Assembly: GCF_009617755.1 (NCBI RefSeq)
Contig: NZ_BGZH01000002.1
Location: forward strand, 124,001-188,000
DNA: 64,000 bases
Source: Marinobacter salsuginis
GTDB lineage: Bacteria > Pseudomonadota > Gammaproteobacteria > Pseudomonadales > Oleiphilaceae
Direction of reading: 5' to 3'
The notes beneath the pieces are model-generated. The model was not told the DNA's origin, made no database searches, and was given only the letters and a program-made list of their open reading frames with translations. Positions within the stretch are counted from its first letter, which is position 1. Each line of letters opens with the position of its first letter. The position numbers were made by a program, and so were the translations under genes. Below are positions 8,273 to 18,492 of the stretch, in pieces.

Positions 8273-9865
8273 TCAGGACAGTTCGCCCCGGGCGATCAAC
8301 AGTTGCCGCTCGTGACTGAGGCCCTTCAGAAGCCCCCAGGTCATGATCAGGAGAACCACCGTAAATGGCAGCCCCGCACTGATAGCGGTTGCCTGGATCG
8401 CGCCCAGTGCATCTTCACCGCCGCCAAAGATCAGAGCTGCAGCAATCGCACCCTCGGCAACTACCCAGAACACACGCTGGGCGGTCGGTGCATCAGTCTT
8501 GCCACCAGCCGTAATACTGTCGATGACCAGCGAACCAGAGTCGGAAGATGTTACGAAGAACACCAGAACCAGAACGATACCGACAAATGACAGGATTCCA
8601 GTCAACGGGAGGTTCGCGAACATCTGGAACGTAGCCAGCGAAACCTCGGTCAGGCCGTTCTCAGCCAGTTCACCAATGCCCTGCTGAATCTGTTCAATGG
8701 CGGCACCACCGAAGGCGCTCATCCATACAACAGTGATAACAGTCGGGACGATCAACACGGCAGTGACAAATTCACGAACGGTACGGCCCTTGGACACGCG
8801 CGCAATAAACATACCTACGAACGGTGACCAGGAAATCCACCAGGCCCAGTAGAATACAGTCCAGCCCTGGAACCAGGCTTCGTCCTCGCGGCCAAACGGA
8901 TTACTCAGTTGCAATGCGTTGCCCACGTAATTGGAGGAAGTCACCCAGAGAGTTTCCAGAACCGTCATCGTCGGACCGGCAAATATAACGAACAACAGCA
9001 GAATGCCCGCAACGGCCATGTTGATGTTACTCAAAATCTTTACGCCACCGTCGAGCCCCCTGAGCACCGAGATCAATGCGAGGGCTGTGACACCGACAAT
9101 GATCGCCATCTGGATATTCGTGTCTGCACCCGTACCGAACAGGTAGTTCAGACCGGAAGCCGCCTGCTGGGCACCGAAACCGAGTGACGTTGCCAGACCA
9201 AAGATCGTCGCGACAACAGCCAGCACATCGATAATGTGTCCAGGCCAGCCCCACACCTTGTCTTTCAGCAGCGGGAAAAAGGCCGAGCGAATGGTCAAAG
9301 GCATGTTTTTGTTAAAGGCGAAAAACGCCAGGGAAAGAGCAACGACTGCATAGATGCCCCAGGGATGCAGACCCCAATGGTACATGGTCGCGCCCATCGC
9401 AAGATTACGGGCGTCTTCTGTGTTTGCCTCTACATTGAACGGCGTCTTGTACCATCCCGTGTAGTAAGCCACCGGCTCGGCCACGGCCCAGAACATAAGA
9501 CCAATGCCCATACCGGCGGCGAAAAGCATGCAGAACCAGGAAAGCGTTGAGAATTCAGGTTTGCAGTCCTGCCCCCCGATGCGGATTTTACCCATCGGCA
9601 GGAAGATCAGAGCCAGGCACACCACCACGAAGATGTTGGCACTGATCAGGAAAAACCAGTCAAACGTCGCGATAATGTCCCATTTTGCCCCGTCGAGCAG
9701 CTCTTTCGCTGGCCCGGGGAACATCAGGGTGCCTATCACAAACGCAACAACCAGTATCGCCGTAATCGGAAATACCGGTGCATGGAGATCCAGCCCGAAC
9801 GGAGTGATATTGTCCTGGCCAGCCACGTAATCCGTGGAATATTCGTCTTTAACTACCTCGCCCAC
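8273..9865 (-). CDS. BCCT family transporter (betaine/carnitine/choline type)
   Basis: A 530-residue inner-membrane carrier with twelve predicted helices. The glycine motif GMGIGLMFW lies near residues 119-127, and the family signature WTVFYWAWWISWSPFVGMF with RVSKGRTVREF lies near 315-345. The GMGIG form, not GMGID, leans towards glycine betaine or ectoine over choline, though this is only suggestive. Such carriers import compatible solutes with sodium. The start is GTG at 9863-9865, with AGGAGG upstream. It converges on the ligase operon and is divergent from the FMN protein across 260 bases. The short cytoplasmic tails suggest no large osmosensing domain. Confidence 0.92.
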   Translation of the reverse strand: MGEVVKDEYSTDYVAGQDNITPFGLDLHAPVFPITAILVVAFVIGTLMFPGPAKELLDGAKWDIIATFDWFFLISANIFVVVCLALIFLPMGKIRIGGQDCKPEFSTLSWFCMLFAAGMGIGLMFWAVAEPVAYYTGWYKTPFNVEANTEDARNLAMGATMYHWGLHPWGIYAVVALSLAFFAFNKNMPLTIRSAFFPLLKDKVWGWPGHIIDVLAVVATIFGLATSLGFGAQQAASGLNYLFGTGADTNIQMAIIVGVTALALISVLRGLDGGVKILSNINMAVAGILLLFVIFAGPTMTVLETLWVTSSNYVGNALQLSNPFGREDEAWFQGWTVFYWAWWISWSPFVGMFIARVSKGRTVREFVTAVLIVPTVITVVWMSAFGGAAIEQIQQGIGELAENGLTEVSLATFQMFANLPLTGILSFVGIVLVLVFFVTSSDSGSLVIDSITAGGKTDAPTAQRVFWVVAEGAIAAALIFGGGEDALGAIQATAISAGLPFTVVLLIMTWGLLKGLSHERQLLIARGELS

Positions 9866-10125
9866 GTTATGGAGCCTCCTGAGTTGGTAAATCGTTTATT
9901 CAGAATCGGTATTCAGACATTACAAGCGCGTTATCATAATGTTTTGAGTTCAAAACATCAAAACCACGATTATTTTGCCGCCTTGATATTAATCATAGAC
10001 CATGATCGAAAACGGACCAGCCAGATTCGGGACCAATCGCGACAGGATCCCGCATCGTACGACTAAACTCTTCATCAGCTGCCGCTCTGTTCGAGTCGGC
10101 TTTTCCGAGCCAATCAGAGGATCCC

Positions 10126-11769
10126 ATGGAAAAAACAAAGACCTTTCCGCTTCGCTATACCGCCTATGCACTCAGCATTGCCGGATTTTTTGTCTCGCTC
10201 GGGCTTGCCCTGGTCTTGGAGGAAGGTTATGTGTTTCCGGTAATATTTGGCGCGTTCGCGGCCCTGGGTACCTACGACCTGATGCAACGAAAACACACGG
10301 TCAGCCGGAACTATCCGATCATGGCCAACTTTCGTTATCTGCTTGAATCCGTGGGCCCTGAAATCCGGCAGTATTTCATCCAGTCAGACACGGAAGAGCG
10401 TCCCTTTTCACGGGAACAGCGCACCATCGTCTATCAGCGCGCGAAGAATGTTCTGGACAAGCGCCCTTTCGGCTCACAGCTCGGGATGTACGATGAGGGT
10501 TTCGAGTGGATGAATCATTCCCTTGCACCCACCCGCCTCAGTAGTAGCGATTTCCGTATCCTGATCGGAAAAAACTGCGACAAGCCCTACAACGCAAGCG
10601 TGTTCAACATCTCTGCCATGAGCTTTGGCTCGCTGTCAGCCAACGCCATCCTCAGTCTCAATACCGGCGCCAGGATGGGAGGCTTCTATCACGACACCGG
10701 AGAGGGCTCCATTTCCCGCTACCACAAACAGTCCGGCGGTGACCTGGTCTGGGAGATCGGTTCGGGATACTTCGGCTGCCGTCACAAAGATGGTTCGTTC
10801 AACGAAGACATGTTTCGCGAGAATGCCTCATTTGATCAGGTCAAAATGATAGAGCTCAAACTATCTCAGGGCGCAAAGCCCGGTCATGGCGGAATTTTGC
10901 CCGGCGCCAAGGTAACGCCGGAGATCGCCGAAGCACGAGGCGTTTCTGTTGGCGAGGACTGCGTCTCCCCTGCCAGCCATTCGGAGTTCTCAACACCAAT
11001 AGAAATGCTGGAATTCATTGACCGGCTGCGGGAGCTGTCCGGAGGCAAGCCCATTGGCTTCAAGCTCGCTATCGGCCACCCATGGGAATGGTTTGCCATC
11101 GTTAAAGCCATGCTGGAGACCGGGCGAAAACCGGATTTTATCGTGGTCGACGGCGGAGAAGGCGGCACCGGTGCGGCTCCCCTCGAGTTTATTAATCGGT
11201 TGGGAATGCCAATGACCGAAGCGCTCCTGCTGGTTCACAACACTCTGGTGGGTACCAGTCTTCGGGAGGACATTGCCATTGGCGCCGCCGGCAAGATCAC
11301 GTCGGCCTTCAACATTGCGCGAACCTTGGCGCTGGGGGCTGACTGGTGCAACGCGGCCAGGGGCTATATGTTTGCGCTGGGCTGCATACAGGCGCTCAAT
11401 TGCCACACCGGGCGCTGCCCGAGCGGCGTAGCCACCCAGGACCCCCGACGCGGCAACAAGCTCGACGTAGAGCACAAGAGCCAAAGGGTATACAACTACC
11501 ACAAGAATACGCTCGACGCGCTGCAGAACCTGCTGGAAGCCTCGGGGCTCAGGCACCCTTCCGAACTCGGCCCGGAGCACATCGTTCGGCGGGTATCCAA
11601 AACAGAGGTGCACTCTTACATGGATCTGTTTCCATTCCTCGAACCCGGGGCCCTGCTGGAGGGAAAAACCGGGCTGACGGTGTTCGACAAATACTGGGAA
11701 TTTGCCCGGCCAAACACCTTTGAACCACCCGAATTTATCCTGAAACTCCGGGAAACCAAGCTGCGCTAA
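10126..11769 (+). CDS. Membrane-anchored FMN-binding glutamate synthase family protein
   Basis: A 547-residue protein. Two hydrophobic helices at about 12-50 anchor it. Residues about 150-480 form the glutamate-synthase (GltB central) FMN barrel, with GGEGGTGAAPLEF and the iron-sulfur motif GCIQALNCHTGRCPSGVATQ. The Cys-x5-Cys-x4-Cys spacing equals that of the 3Fe-4S site in GltB. The glutaminase domain and the C-terminal beta-helix domain of true GltB are missing, and no gltD partner is adjacent, so this is not ordinary glutamate synthase. It may oxidise or transaminate a small substrate while passing electrons to a membrane acceptor. The start ATG at 10126 has GAGGATCCC upstream. tRNA-Pro follows on the same strand. 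Confidence 0.88.
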   Translation: MEKTKTFPLRYTAYALSIAGFFVSLGLALVLEEGYVFPVIFGAFAALGTYDLMQRKHTVSRNYPIMANFRYLLESVGPEIRQYFIQSDTEERPFSREQRTIVYQRAKNVLDKRPFGSQLGMYDEGFEWMNHSLAPTRLSSSDFRILIGKNCDKPYNASVFNISAMSFGSLSANAILSLNTGARMGGFYHDTGEGSISRYHKQSGGDLVWEIGSGYFGCRHKDGSFNEDMFRENASFDQVKMIELKLSQGAKPGHGGILPGAKVTPEIAEARGVSVGEDCVSPASHSEFSTPIEMLEFIDRLRELSGGKPIGFKLAIGHPWEWFAIVKAMLETGRKPDFIVVDGGEGGTGAAPLEFINRLGMPMTEALLLVHNTLVGTSLREDIAIGAAGKITSAFNIARTLALGADWCNAARGYMFALGCIQALNCHTGRCPSGVATQDPRRGNKLDVEHKSQRVYNYHKNTLDALQNLLEASGLRHPSELGPEHIVRRVSKTEVHSYMDLFPFLEPGALLEGKTGLTVFDKYWEFARPNTFEPPEFILKLRETKLR

Positions 11770-11886
11770 AAAACGGGCATCAAAATCGCCATCGGATGTT
11801 TATTTTTTCCATGGGCTCGTGTAGACTTCGCTCCCGCTAAGCCACTGAGAATACTCTCAAGTTTTTCCAGCTGGCAAAGAGCGAAT

Positions 11887-11963
<77 letters not shown>

Positions 11964-11972
11964 GATTCCGAC

Positions 11973-12005
11973 AAAAAGCCCGGGCCGAAAGGTCCGGGCT
12001 TTTTG
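11973..12005. terminator. Terminator shared by tRNA-Pro and the Crp/Fnr gene
   Basis: AAAAAGCCCGGGCC and GGTCCGGGCTTTTT pair around a GAAA tetraloop. T-runs fall on both strands, so it serves the tRNA (plus) and the Crp/Fnr gene (minus). Confidence 0.92.
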
Positions 12006-12007
12006 CT

Positions 12008-12649
12008 TCAGGGCTTACCGGGAAACGAACTGGTGAACTCGATCTTTCCTCGGGCAAGCCGCAGCATGCCCTTGCGTTCAAACTCTTTCAGCAGGCGGCT
12101 AACCACTTCCCTGGCGGTTCCCAACTCCACTGCAAGTTCCTGATGGGTGATAGTCATGATTCCCTGTCCGACCCTGGCCTCAAGCCACTGAAACAGACGC
12201 TCATCCATACGCCTGAAAGCGACCTCTTCCACCAGTAACATCAGGTCATTCAAACGGCGTCCGTAGGATTCCATAATGCCAAGCCTGAAATCGGCAGACT
12301 GGTCCATCAGCCGGTCAAACAGCCCCCTGGGCACCATGAATACCTCGGCATCTTCTTCAACCACGGCTTCTGCCCGAAAGCCATCGCCTGTCATCAGACA
12401 GCCGATAGACAGTGTGCAAATATCATCAGCCCCCATCCGATAAAGCACGATGCTGTGACCTGACAGGCCGGTCATCTGGACTTTTACGGTTCCATTCAGT
12501 ACCAGAGGAAGTCCCTGACAGGGATCCCCAGCCCGGAACAGAATCTTTCCATGCTCAAAGTGAAGAGACTGCAGGCTGCTGAGGACTTCTTTGCGAAGAG
12601 GCCCAGACAATGTTTCAAGAATGCTGTGTTGCACCATCGACTTTTCCAT
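12008..12649 (-). CDS. Crp/Fnr family transcriptional regulator
   Basis: A 213-residue protein. It has a cyclic-nucleotide-binding-like beta barrel (about 20-120), a dimer helix (about 125-150) and a winged helix-turn-helix at the C-terminus (ITHQELAVELGTAREVVSRLLKEFERKGML, about 165-195). The N-terminus lacks the four-cysteine cluster of Fnr, so it is not an oxygen-sensing iron-sulfur Fnr. The cAMP-binding residues of Crp are not evident either. Cysteines at about 44, 74 and 80 could be redox active. It is divergent from a small DUF2892 membrane protein, an arrangement seen for regulators of sulfide or nitrogen-oxide stress. The ligand is unknown. Confidence 0.9.
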   Translation of the reverse strand: MEKSMVQHSILETLSGPLRKEVLSSLQSLHFEHGKILFRAGDPCQGLPLVLNGTVKVQMTGLSGHSIVLYRMGADDICTLSIGCLMTGDGFRAEAVVEEDAEVFMVPRGLFDRLMDQSADFRLGIMESYGRRLNDLMLLVEEVAFRRMDERLFQWLEARVGQGIMTITHQELAVELGTAREVVSRLLKEFERKGMLRLARGKIEFTSSFPGKP

Positions 12650-12687
12650 AGATCATCAGATTAGCTCAGCTCAGCGGCCGGCCTTGT

Positions 12688-12700
12688 GTGACTTTATCAC
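12688..12700. promoter_or_regulatory. Candidate Crp/Fnr-type operator
   Basis: GTGA-N5-TCAC inverted repeat (preceded by T, giving TGTGA) in the 117-base divergent promoter region between the Crp/Fnr gene and the DUF2892 gene. The spacer is one base shorter than the classic Crp site. Autoregulation is inference. Confidence 0.35.
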
Positions 12701-12766
12701 TGAACCGCCAGCGAGCAGACGCTAAAGTCCGTTCTGTCATCGCATATCAAGCAAGGAGAAAGGATC

Positions 12767-12955
12767 ATGAGCATCAATATGGGATCTGCGGACCGTATCA
12801 TTCGCGCCATCGTCGGCATTGTACTGCTGGCTCTCGTATTTGTGGGCCCGCAAACACCCTGGGGCTGGATTGGCATTGTGCCCCTGGCAACCGCTTTAGT
12901 GGGCAACTGCCCTGCCTATTCGTTGCTGGGCATCAAAACCTGCAGTAAGCAGTAA
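12767..12955 (+). CDS. YgaP-like DUF2892 membrane protein
   Basis: A 62-residue protein with two hydrophobic helices and the family C-terminus NCPAYSLLGIKTC, where Cys45 and Cys58 form the conserved pair. The DUF2892 domain is the membrane part of YgaP, where it is fused to a rhodanese; here it stands alone. The start ATG at 12767 follows AAGGAGAAAGGATC, an excellent ribosome site. It is divergent from the Crp/Fnr regulator and probably its target. A role in sulfur or cyanide/sulfide handling is inferred from relatives only. Confidence 0.85.
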   Translation: MSINMGSADRIIRAIVGIVLLALVFVGPQTPWGWIGIVPLATALVGNCPAYSLLGIKTCSKQ

Positions 12956-12967
12956 CCATGCGGGCAT

Positions 12968-13002
12968 AAAAAAACCGGGGCAGCCATGCTGTCCCGGTTT
13001 TT
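12968..13002. terminator. Bidirectional terminator
   Basis: CCGGGGCAGC (12975-12984) pairs with GCTGTCCCGG (12988-12997) around a CAT loop. Runs of A and T on the two sides let it end both the DUF2892 gene and the merR-type gene. Confidence 0.88.
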
Positions 13003-13021
13003 CTTCAGAGTCTGGTGAACT

Positions 13022-13387
13022 CTATTTGACGGGCGCGTTCAGCACCTCGAGTACTTCCTCCAGCTCGGTAATCATTTGCCGGATCAGTTGCTTGTACTGG
13101 GACGTGTCGTCCTTTACCTCGTGGCTACTGAGTTTCTGCTTGGCGCCACCGATGGTGTAGCCCTGGTCGTAGAGCAGGCTCCGAATCTGGCGAATGGTAA
13201 TAACATCCGCCCGCTGATAATACCGGCGGTTGCCCCGGCGCTTTACCGGCGACAGCTGGGGAAACTCCTGTTCCCAATAGCGAAGTACGTGCGCTTTTAC
13301 CGCGCACAGCTCCGCCACCTCACCGATGGTGAAATAGCGCTTCCCCGGAATCGTGGGAAGTTCGTTGTTATGACTGGGTTCCAGCAT
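13022..13387 (-). CDS. MerR family transcriptional regulator
   Basis: A 121-residue protein with the MerR winged helix at the N-terminus ([23 protein letters not shown], residues about 17-39), then [13 protein letters not shown] and a C-terminal dimerisation helix. It is the short MerR form that nearly always follows ihfA in gammaproteobacteria. The start at 13387 lies inside the end of ihfA (20-base overlap), which couples translation. No metal-binding cysteines are visible at the C-terminus, so it is not a metal sensor of the MerR/CueR type. Its target is unknown. Confidence 0.92.
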   Translation of the reverse strand: MLEPSHNNELPTIPGKRYFTIGEVAELCAVKAHVLRYWEQEFPQLSPVKRRGNRRYYQRADVITIRQIRSLLYDQGYTIGGAKQKLSSHEVKDDTSQYKQLIRQMITELEEVLEVLNAPVK

Positions 13388-13670
13388 ACGCTTCTACTTT
13401 TTGCTTTAGTTTTTGTCCCGGGCGAAACGTAACGACACGCCGTGCACTGATGGGAATCTCTTCACCGGTTTTCGGGTTCCGTCCCGGCCGCTGCTTCTTG
13501 TCCCGAAGGTCGAAGTTACCGAAACCCGACAGCTTCACCTGTTCGTTATGGCTGAGAGCGCCTCTGATCTCATCGAAAAAAGCTTCTACCATTTCCTTGG
13601 CTTCGCGCTTGTTCAGGCCCAATTCCTCGTACAACCGCTCTGCCATTTCCGCTTTCGTCAAAGCCGCCAT
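13368..13670 (-). CDS. ihfA: Integration host factor subunit alpha
   Basis: A 100-residue DNA-bending protein of the HU/IHF family (99 in E. coli). It has N-terminal helices [16 protein letters not shown], the KLSGFGNF turn, and the beta-arm motif [14 protein letters not shown], whose proline intercalates into DNA. It works as a heterodimer with IhfB. The gene starts three bases after the pheT stop with GAGGAG upstream, so it is the usual pheST-ihfA transcription unit. Confidence 0.97.
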   Translation of the reverse strand: MAALTKAEMAERLYEELGLNKREAKEMVEAFFDEIRGALSHNEQVKLSGFGNFDLRDKKQRPGRNPKTGEEIPISARRVVTFRPGQKLKQKVEAYAGTQS

Positions 13671-13673
13671 TTC

Positions 13674-16046
13674 TCAACTCCTCAGTGTTGCCCCCAGCTC
13701 TTCTTTCAATGCGTCGATCACACCGTTGAAGAGCGAATGCACTTCATCCTCGTTCAATGTACGTTCGGGATGCTGCCAGAACAGGCTCAGGGCCAGGCTC
13801 CGGTTACCTTCACCCAGGCTCTCGCCCTCATAGACATCAAACGCACGCAACGCTGTCAGCTGCTCACCGGCATGCTTTCTGGCCACACGCTCTACATCGG
13901 CGAACGCTACCTCGCTCCCGATAATAATAGCCAAATCCCGACGAACTTCCGGGAATTTTGAAATTTCTTTGAAATTAGGCACATATCCGGTAACGATTGA
14001 ATTCAAGAATAGCTCAAACATCAGGATCGTGCCATTAAGTTCAAGATTTTTCTGAACTTGTGGATGCAGAGTACCCAGCCAGCCCACGTGCTCGCCATCG
14101 CGCATAAGTTCCGCGGTCTGTCCCGGATGCAACGCAGGGTGTTTGCTGCCGATAAACTTAATCTCTATACCCAACAACCTGAACAGACTCTCCAGATCCC
14201 CTTTTACATCATAGAAATCCGCTGTTCTGCGACCGTTTGCCCAGTTTTCAGGATACTGGCTACCAACCACGACACCGGCCAGCATCGGCTGCTGATCAAT
14301 CCGCTCGCCCTCCTGCAGAAAGCGCAGACCGGTTTCGAACAGCCGGATGCGCGGCTGCTGACGATTCTGATTGTGGGCGACGGTTTTCAGCAGACCACTC
14401 CACAGGGTGGTTCGCATCACCGACAGGTCCGAGGAAATCGGATTGGCCAGCGCAATGCCCTGACGATCAGGATCCACCAGCTGCTGAACTTTCGGATCGA
14501 CAAAACTGTAGGTGACCGCTTCCTGATACCCATGATCCACAAAGAAGTTGCGGATAGCAGATACCGGTCGAACAGCTTCCTGCTCCGGACGCAGACCGAG
14601 CGAGCCAGTTGGCTCGGTTACGGGCAGATTGTTATAGCCATAAATCCGACCAACCTCTTCGATCAGATCCTCTTCGATAGAGATATCCGGGCGGAAGCTG
14701 GGCACGCTGACCCGCCACCCGTCTTTCAGAAGCTTTTCGACCCGCAGCCCGAGGCGGGTAAGAATTTCCTCAACGGTCGTTCGGTCGATTTCCATGCCCA
14801 GCACATCGTTAAGACGGCGAGCTCTCAGATCGACGGCCCGATCCGCGGGAATATCCTCATCGCTGGCAACTTCAACAATTTCTCCAGGCTCACCGCCCAC
14901 GATATCCATCAGCAAACGGGTTGCCCGTTCCATGGCCTCCCGCGCCAACTTGTAATCGACGCCCCGCTCGAACCGGTGCGATGCGTCTGTGTGCAGGCCA
15001 TAGTGACGAGCCTTGCCTGCCAGCGTAATCGGATCGAAATAGGCGGCCTCCAGCACCAGATCCCGGGTTTTGGAACTGACACCGGAATGTTCTCCACCCA
15101 TGACACCGGCAATGGCGATCGGTTTTTCGTGATCTGCAATTACCAGGGTGCCCTGGGTCAGTTCAACTTCCTGGCCATCCAGCAGAACCAGCTTTTCACC
15201 AATTCGCGCCATCCGGACAACGATCCCGCCCTCGATTTCATCTCGGTCAAAGGCGTGCATGGGCTGACCAAGTTCCAGCATCACGTAATTGGTGACATCC
15301 ACGGCGGCGTCAATTGAGCGAATCCCGGAACGGCGGAGCTTTTCCTGCATCCACAGGGGCGATTCCGCCTGCAGGTTCACGTTCCGAAGAATCCGACCCA
15401 GATACCGTGGACAACCTGCTGGCGCCTCGACACGGATATCAGGCACTTCAGAGTGCACCGATTCCACCGGCTCGATTTCGGGGCTGTCGACCAGCATGCT
15501 GTTCAGAACACCCACTTCCCGGGCGATGCCCTTGATAGACAGGCAGTCGGCGCGGTTGGGCGTCAGGTCCACGTCAATGGTGACGTCGTTCAGCTTCAGA
15601 TAGTCCGCTACGTCCTGACCGACCGGTGCGTCCGCGGGGAGCTCCATCAGGCCATCGTGATTGTCGGACAGCCCCAGCTCCGACTCGGAACAGAGCATGC
15701 CCTCGGAGGGCTGGCCGCGAAGCTTGGCCTTCTTGATTTTGAAATCACCGGGCAGGACCGCACCAACCACTGCAAAAGGCACCTTCATTCCTTCACGGAC
15801 ATTGGGAGCGCCACAAACCACCTGCACTTCAGAAGTGCCGTCACTGACCTGGCAGACCCGCAGTTTATCTGCGTCAGGATGTGGACCTACCGATTTGACC
15901 TCTCCAACGACTACGCCGTTGAATTGACCGGCCACCGGCTCGAAACCGTCCACTTCCAGACCTGCCATGGTGATCTGGTCCATTAATTCCTGGGTATCGA
16001 TTTGCGGATTTACCCACTCGCGCAGCCACTGTTCACTGAATTTCAT
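13674..16046 (-). CDS. pheT: Phenylalanine--tRNA ligase beta subunit
   Basis: A 790-residue beta chain (795 in E. coli). The order is the N-terminal tRNA-binding EMAP-like domain (about 39-148), the B3/B4 editing domain, B5, the catalytic-like core, and the ferredoxin-fold anticodon-binding domain at the C-terminus (FPEVRRDLAIII onward, about 700-790). With PheS it forms the alpha2beta2 enzyme that charges tRNA-Phe and hydrolyses Tyr-tRNA-Phe. It lies 61 bases after pheS and three bases before ihfA. Confidence 0.97.
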   Translation of the reverse strand: MKFSEQWLREWVNPQIDTQELMDQITMAGLEVDGFEPVAGQFNGVVVGEVKSVGPHPDADKLRVCQVSDGTSEVQVVCGAPNVREGMKVPFAVVGAVLPGDFKIKKAKLRGQPSEGMLCSESELGLSDNHDGLMELPADAPVGQDVADYLKLNDVTIDVDLTPNRADCLSIKGIAREVGVLNSMLVDSPEIEPVESVHSEVPDIRVEAPAGCPRYLGRILRNVNLQAESPLWMQEKLRRSGIRSIDAAVDVTNYVMLELGQPMHAFDRDEIEGGIVVRMARIGEKLVLLDGQEVELTQGTLVIADHEKPIAIAGVMGGEHSGVSSKTRDLVLEAAYFDPITLAGKARHYGLHTDASHRFERGVDYKLAREAMERATRLLMDIVGGEPGEIVEVASDEDIPADRAVDLRARRLNDVLGMEIDRTTVEEILTRLGLRVEKLLKDGWRVSVPSFRPDISIEEDLIEEVGRIYGYNNLPVTEPTGSLGLRPEQEAVRPVSAIRNFFVDHGYQEAVTYSFVDPKVQQLVDPDRQGIALANPISSDLSVMRTTLWSGLLKTVAHNQNRQQPRIRLFETGLRFLQEGERIDQQPMLAGVVVGSQYPENWANGRRTADFYDVKGDLESLFRLLGIEIKFIGSKHPALHPGQTAELMRDGEHVGWLGTLHPQVQKNLELNGTILMFELFLNSIVTGYVPNFKEISKFPEVRRDLAIIIGSEVAFADVERVARKHAGEQLTALRAFDVYEGESLGEGNRSLALSLFWQHPERTLNEDEVHSLFNGVIDALKEELGATLRS

Positions 16047-16107
16047 GGTTATTGCCTTGTCCTGATGCGGTTATGCCTGTTTGGTTGGATGCCCGTAATC
16101 TTGCCTG

Positions 16108-17151
<1,044 letters not shown>

Positions 17152-17156
17152 TCAAA

Positions 17157-17191
17157 AACAAAAATAGGGGAAGAGCGTGCCCTTCCCCTAT
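17157..17191 (-). terminator. Intrinsic terminator or attenuator between rplT and pheS
   Basis: On the minus strand TAGGGGAAG and CTTCCCCTA pair around an 8-base loop and are followed by a T-rich run. The site lies where enteric bacteria have the pheST attenuator. I found no phenylalanine-rich leader peptide: the only short frames before it read MGAP and MIS. Classical Phe attenuation is therefore not supported. Confidence 0.85.
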
Positions 17192-17258
17192 CAGGAGGCG
17201 CCGTCATGAAATCATGGGGCGCCCATATCGATCAGCAATCGATGAAAGAGCTAAGCGA

Positions 17259-17612
17259 TCACAGGGACGCTTTGGCCTTCTCAACAACAGCGGCAAACGC
17301 CTGCTGCTCGTTCATGGCCAGATCGGCCAGAACCTTACGATCGATTTCAACGTTAGCCTTTTTCAGGCCAGCGATCAGACGGCTGTAAGACAGACCGTTA
17401 GCGCGGGCACCAGCATTGATACGGGCAATCCACAGAGCGCGGAAAGCACGCTTGCGGTTACGACGGTCACGGTACGCGTACTGACCGGCCTTGATAACCG
17501 CCTGCTTGGCTACACGGAATACCCGGCTACGAGCGCCGTAGTAACCTTTGGCCTGATTGAGAATCTTTTTGTGACGACGGCGTGCGACCACACCACGTTT
17601 TACACGAGCCAT
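17259..17612 (-). CDS. rplT: 50S ribosomal protein L20
   Basis: A 117-residue, very basic protein with the L20 N-terminal tail ([20 protein letters not shown]) and the conserved [14 protein letters not shown] segment. It binds 23S rRNA early in 50S assembly and in many bacteria represses its own operon. It lies 50 bases after rpmI with AGAAGGATT before the ATG. Confidence 0.98.
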   Translation of the reverse strand: MARVKRGVVARRRHKKILNQAKGYYGARSRVFRVAKQAVIKAGQYAYRDRRNRKRAFRALWIARINAGARANGLSYSRLIAGLKKANVEIDRKVLADLAMNEQQAFAAVVEKAKASL

Positions 17613-17662
17613 ACTTTAATCCTTCTACCTGTACTTTCTAAGGAATGATTCTCGCGGCTGGA

Positions 17663-17854
17663 TCAGCACGCGGTCATACGCTTGATAGATGCAACATCCG
17701 ACTTGGCGATGAGCTTGGTGCCGCGCAGCTGACGCTTACGCTTCGGGCTCTTCTTGGTCAGGATGTGGCTGGTGAAGGACTGCTTGTGCTTGAAGCCGGT
17801 GGCGGTTTTCTTGAACCGCTTGGTGGCTCCGCTTTTGGTTTTCATCTTGGGCAT
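17663..17854 (-). CDS. rpmI: 50S ribosomal protein L35
   Basis: A 63-residue basic protein with the L35 pattern [19 protein letters not shown] and the end [15 protein letters not shown]. It is placed between infC and rplT as in most bacteria. GGAG lies eight bases before the ATG. Confidence 0.98.
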   Translation of the reverse strand: MPKMKTKSGATKRFKKTATGFKHKQSFTSHILTKKSPKRKRQLRGTKLIAKSDVASIKRMTAC

Positions 17855-17912
17855 TTTTTAAAACTCCGCATTCTATTTTTAAATAAACAATGATGTGCCC
17901 CTGAACGACAAA

Positions 17913-17932
17913 TCCCCCGCATGCGCGGGGGA
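17913..17932 (-). promoter_or_regulatory. Hairpin in the infC-rpmI intergenic leader
   Basis: TCCCCCGC pairs with GCGGGGGA around a four-base loop, 17 bases after the infC stop, followed on the minus strand by only TTTG. It is a strong helix with a weak U-run. It could be a partial terminator, an RNA processing site, or part of an L20-type translational operator. Confidence 0.5.
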
Positions 17933-17949
17933 CAAGCACCCGATCAGGT

Positions 17950-18492
17950 TCACTTCTTCTTGCGGGGCGCCACTACCATGGTCATCTGCCGGCCTTCCAT
18001 TTTCGGCCGCATCTCTACCTGGGCAAGCTCTTCCACGTCGGATTCGATGCGCTGCATGAGCTGCATACCAATTTCCTGGTGTGCCATCTCACGGCCTCGG
18101 AAACGGATCGTGATTTTGCCGCGGTCCCCGTTTTCAAGGAAACGTATCAGGTTGCGTAGTTTGACCTGATAATCCCCTTCTTCAGTTCCGGGACGGAACT
18201 TAAGCTCTTTGACCTGCGTCTGCTTCTGTTTCTTCTTGGCAGCCGCCTTGGCTTTCTTCTCTTCGAAGATCTTCTTGCCGTAGTCCATTATCTTACAGAC
18301 GATCGGATCGGAATCCGTAACCTGCACCAGATCAAGGGTAGCCTCTTCGGCCTGCTTTAGAGCTTCCTCAATTGGCACAATTCCGACCTGGTTGCCTTCG
18401 GCATCGATCAGGCGGACTTCAGTTGCGTCAATATTCTCATTGATAGGCGCTTTCGGAGTACGCCCACCCCGATTCGTTCGCTGTTTAATAAT
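17950..18492 (-). CDS. infC: Translation initiation factor IF-3 (AUU start)
   Basis: A 180-residue factor, the same length as in E. coli, provided translation begins at the ATT at 18490-18492. From there the protein reads [20 protein letters not shown] and continues through the known N-domain ([20 protein letters not shown]) and linker to the C-domain ending VVAPRKKK. No ATG, GTG or TTG in frame gives the complete N-domain. GGAG sits five bases before this ATT, and the codon overlaps the thrS stop (TGATT). IF-3 discriminates against AUU starts, which is how it limits its own synthesis in enteric bacteria. The same control is expected here. Confidence 0.95.
   Translation of the reverse strand: MIKQRTNRGGRTPKAPINENIDATEVRLIDAEGNQVGIVPIEEALKQAEEATLDLVQVTDSDPIVCKIMDYGKKIFEEKKAKAAAKKKQKQTQVKELKFRPGTEEGDYQVKLRNLIRFLENGDRGKITIRFRGREMAHQEIGMQLMQRIESDVEELAQVEMRPKMEGRQMTMVVAPRKKK

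Noticed and set aside
12008..12649. Calling the Crp/Fnr protein Fnr/Anr
   Set aside because: The N-terminal cysteine cluster needed for the iron-sulfur sensor is absent.
14058..15317. A 419-codon plus-strand frame
   Set aside because: Antisense of pheT with no recognisable domain.
17195..17258. pheM-like leader peptide for pheST attenuation
   Set aside because: The only short frames read MGAP and MIS, with no phenylalanine codons.
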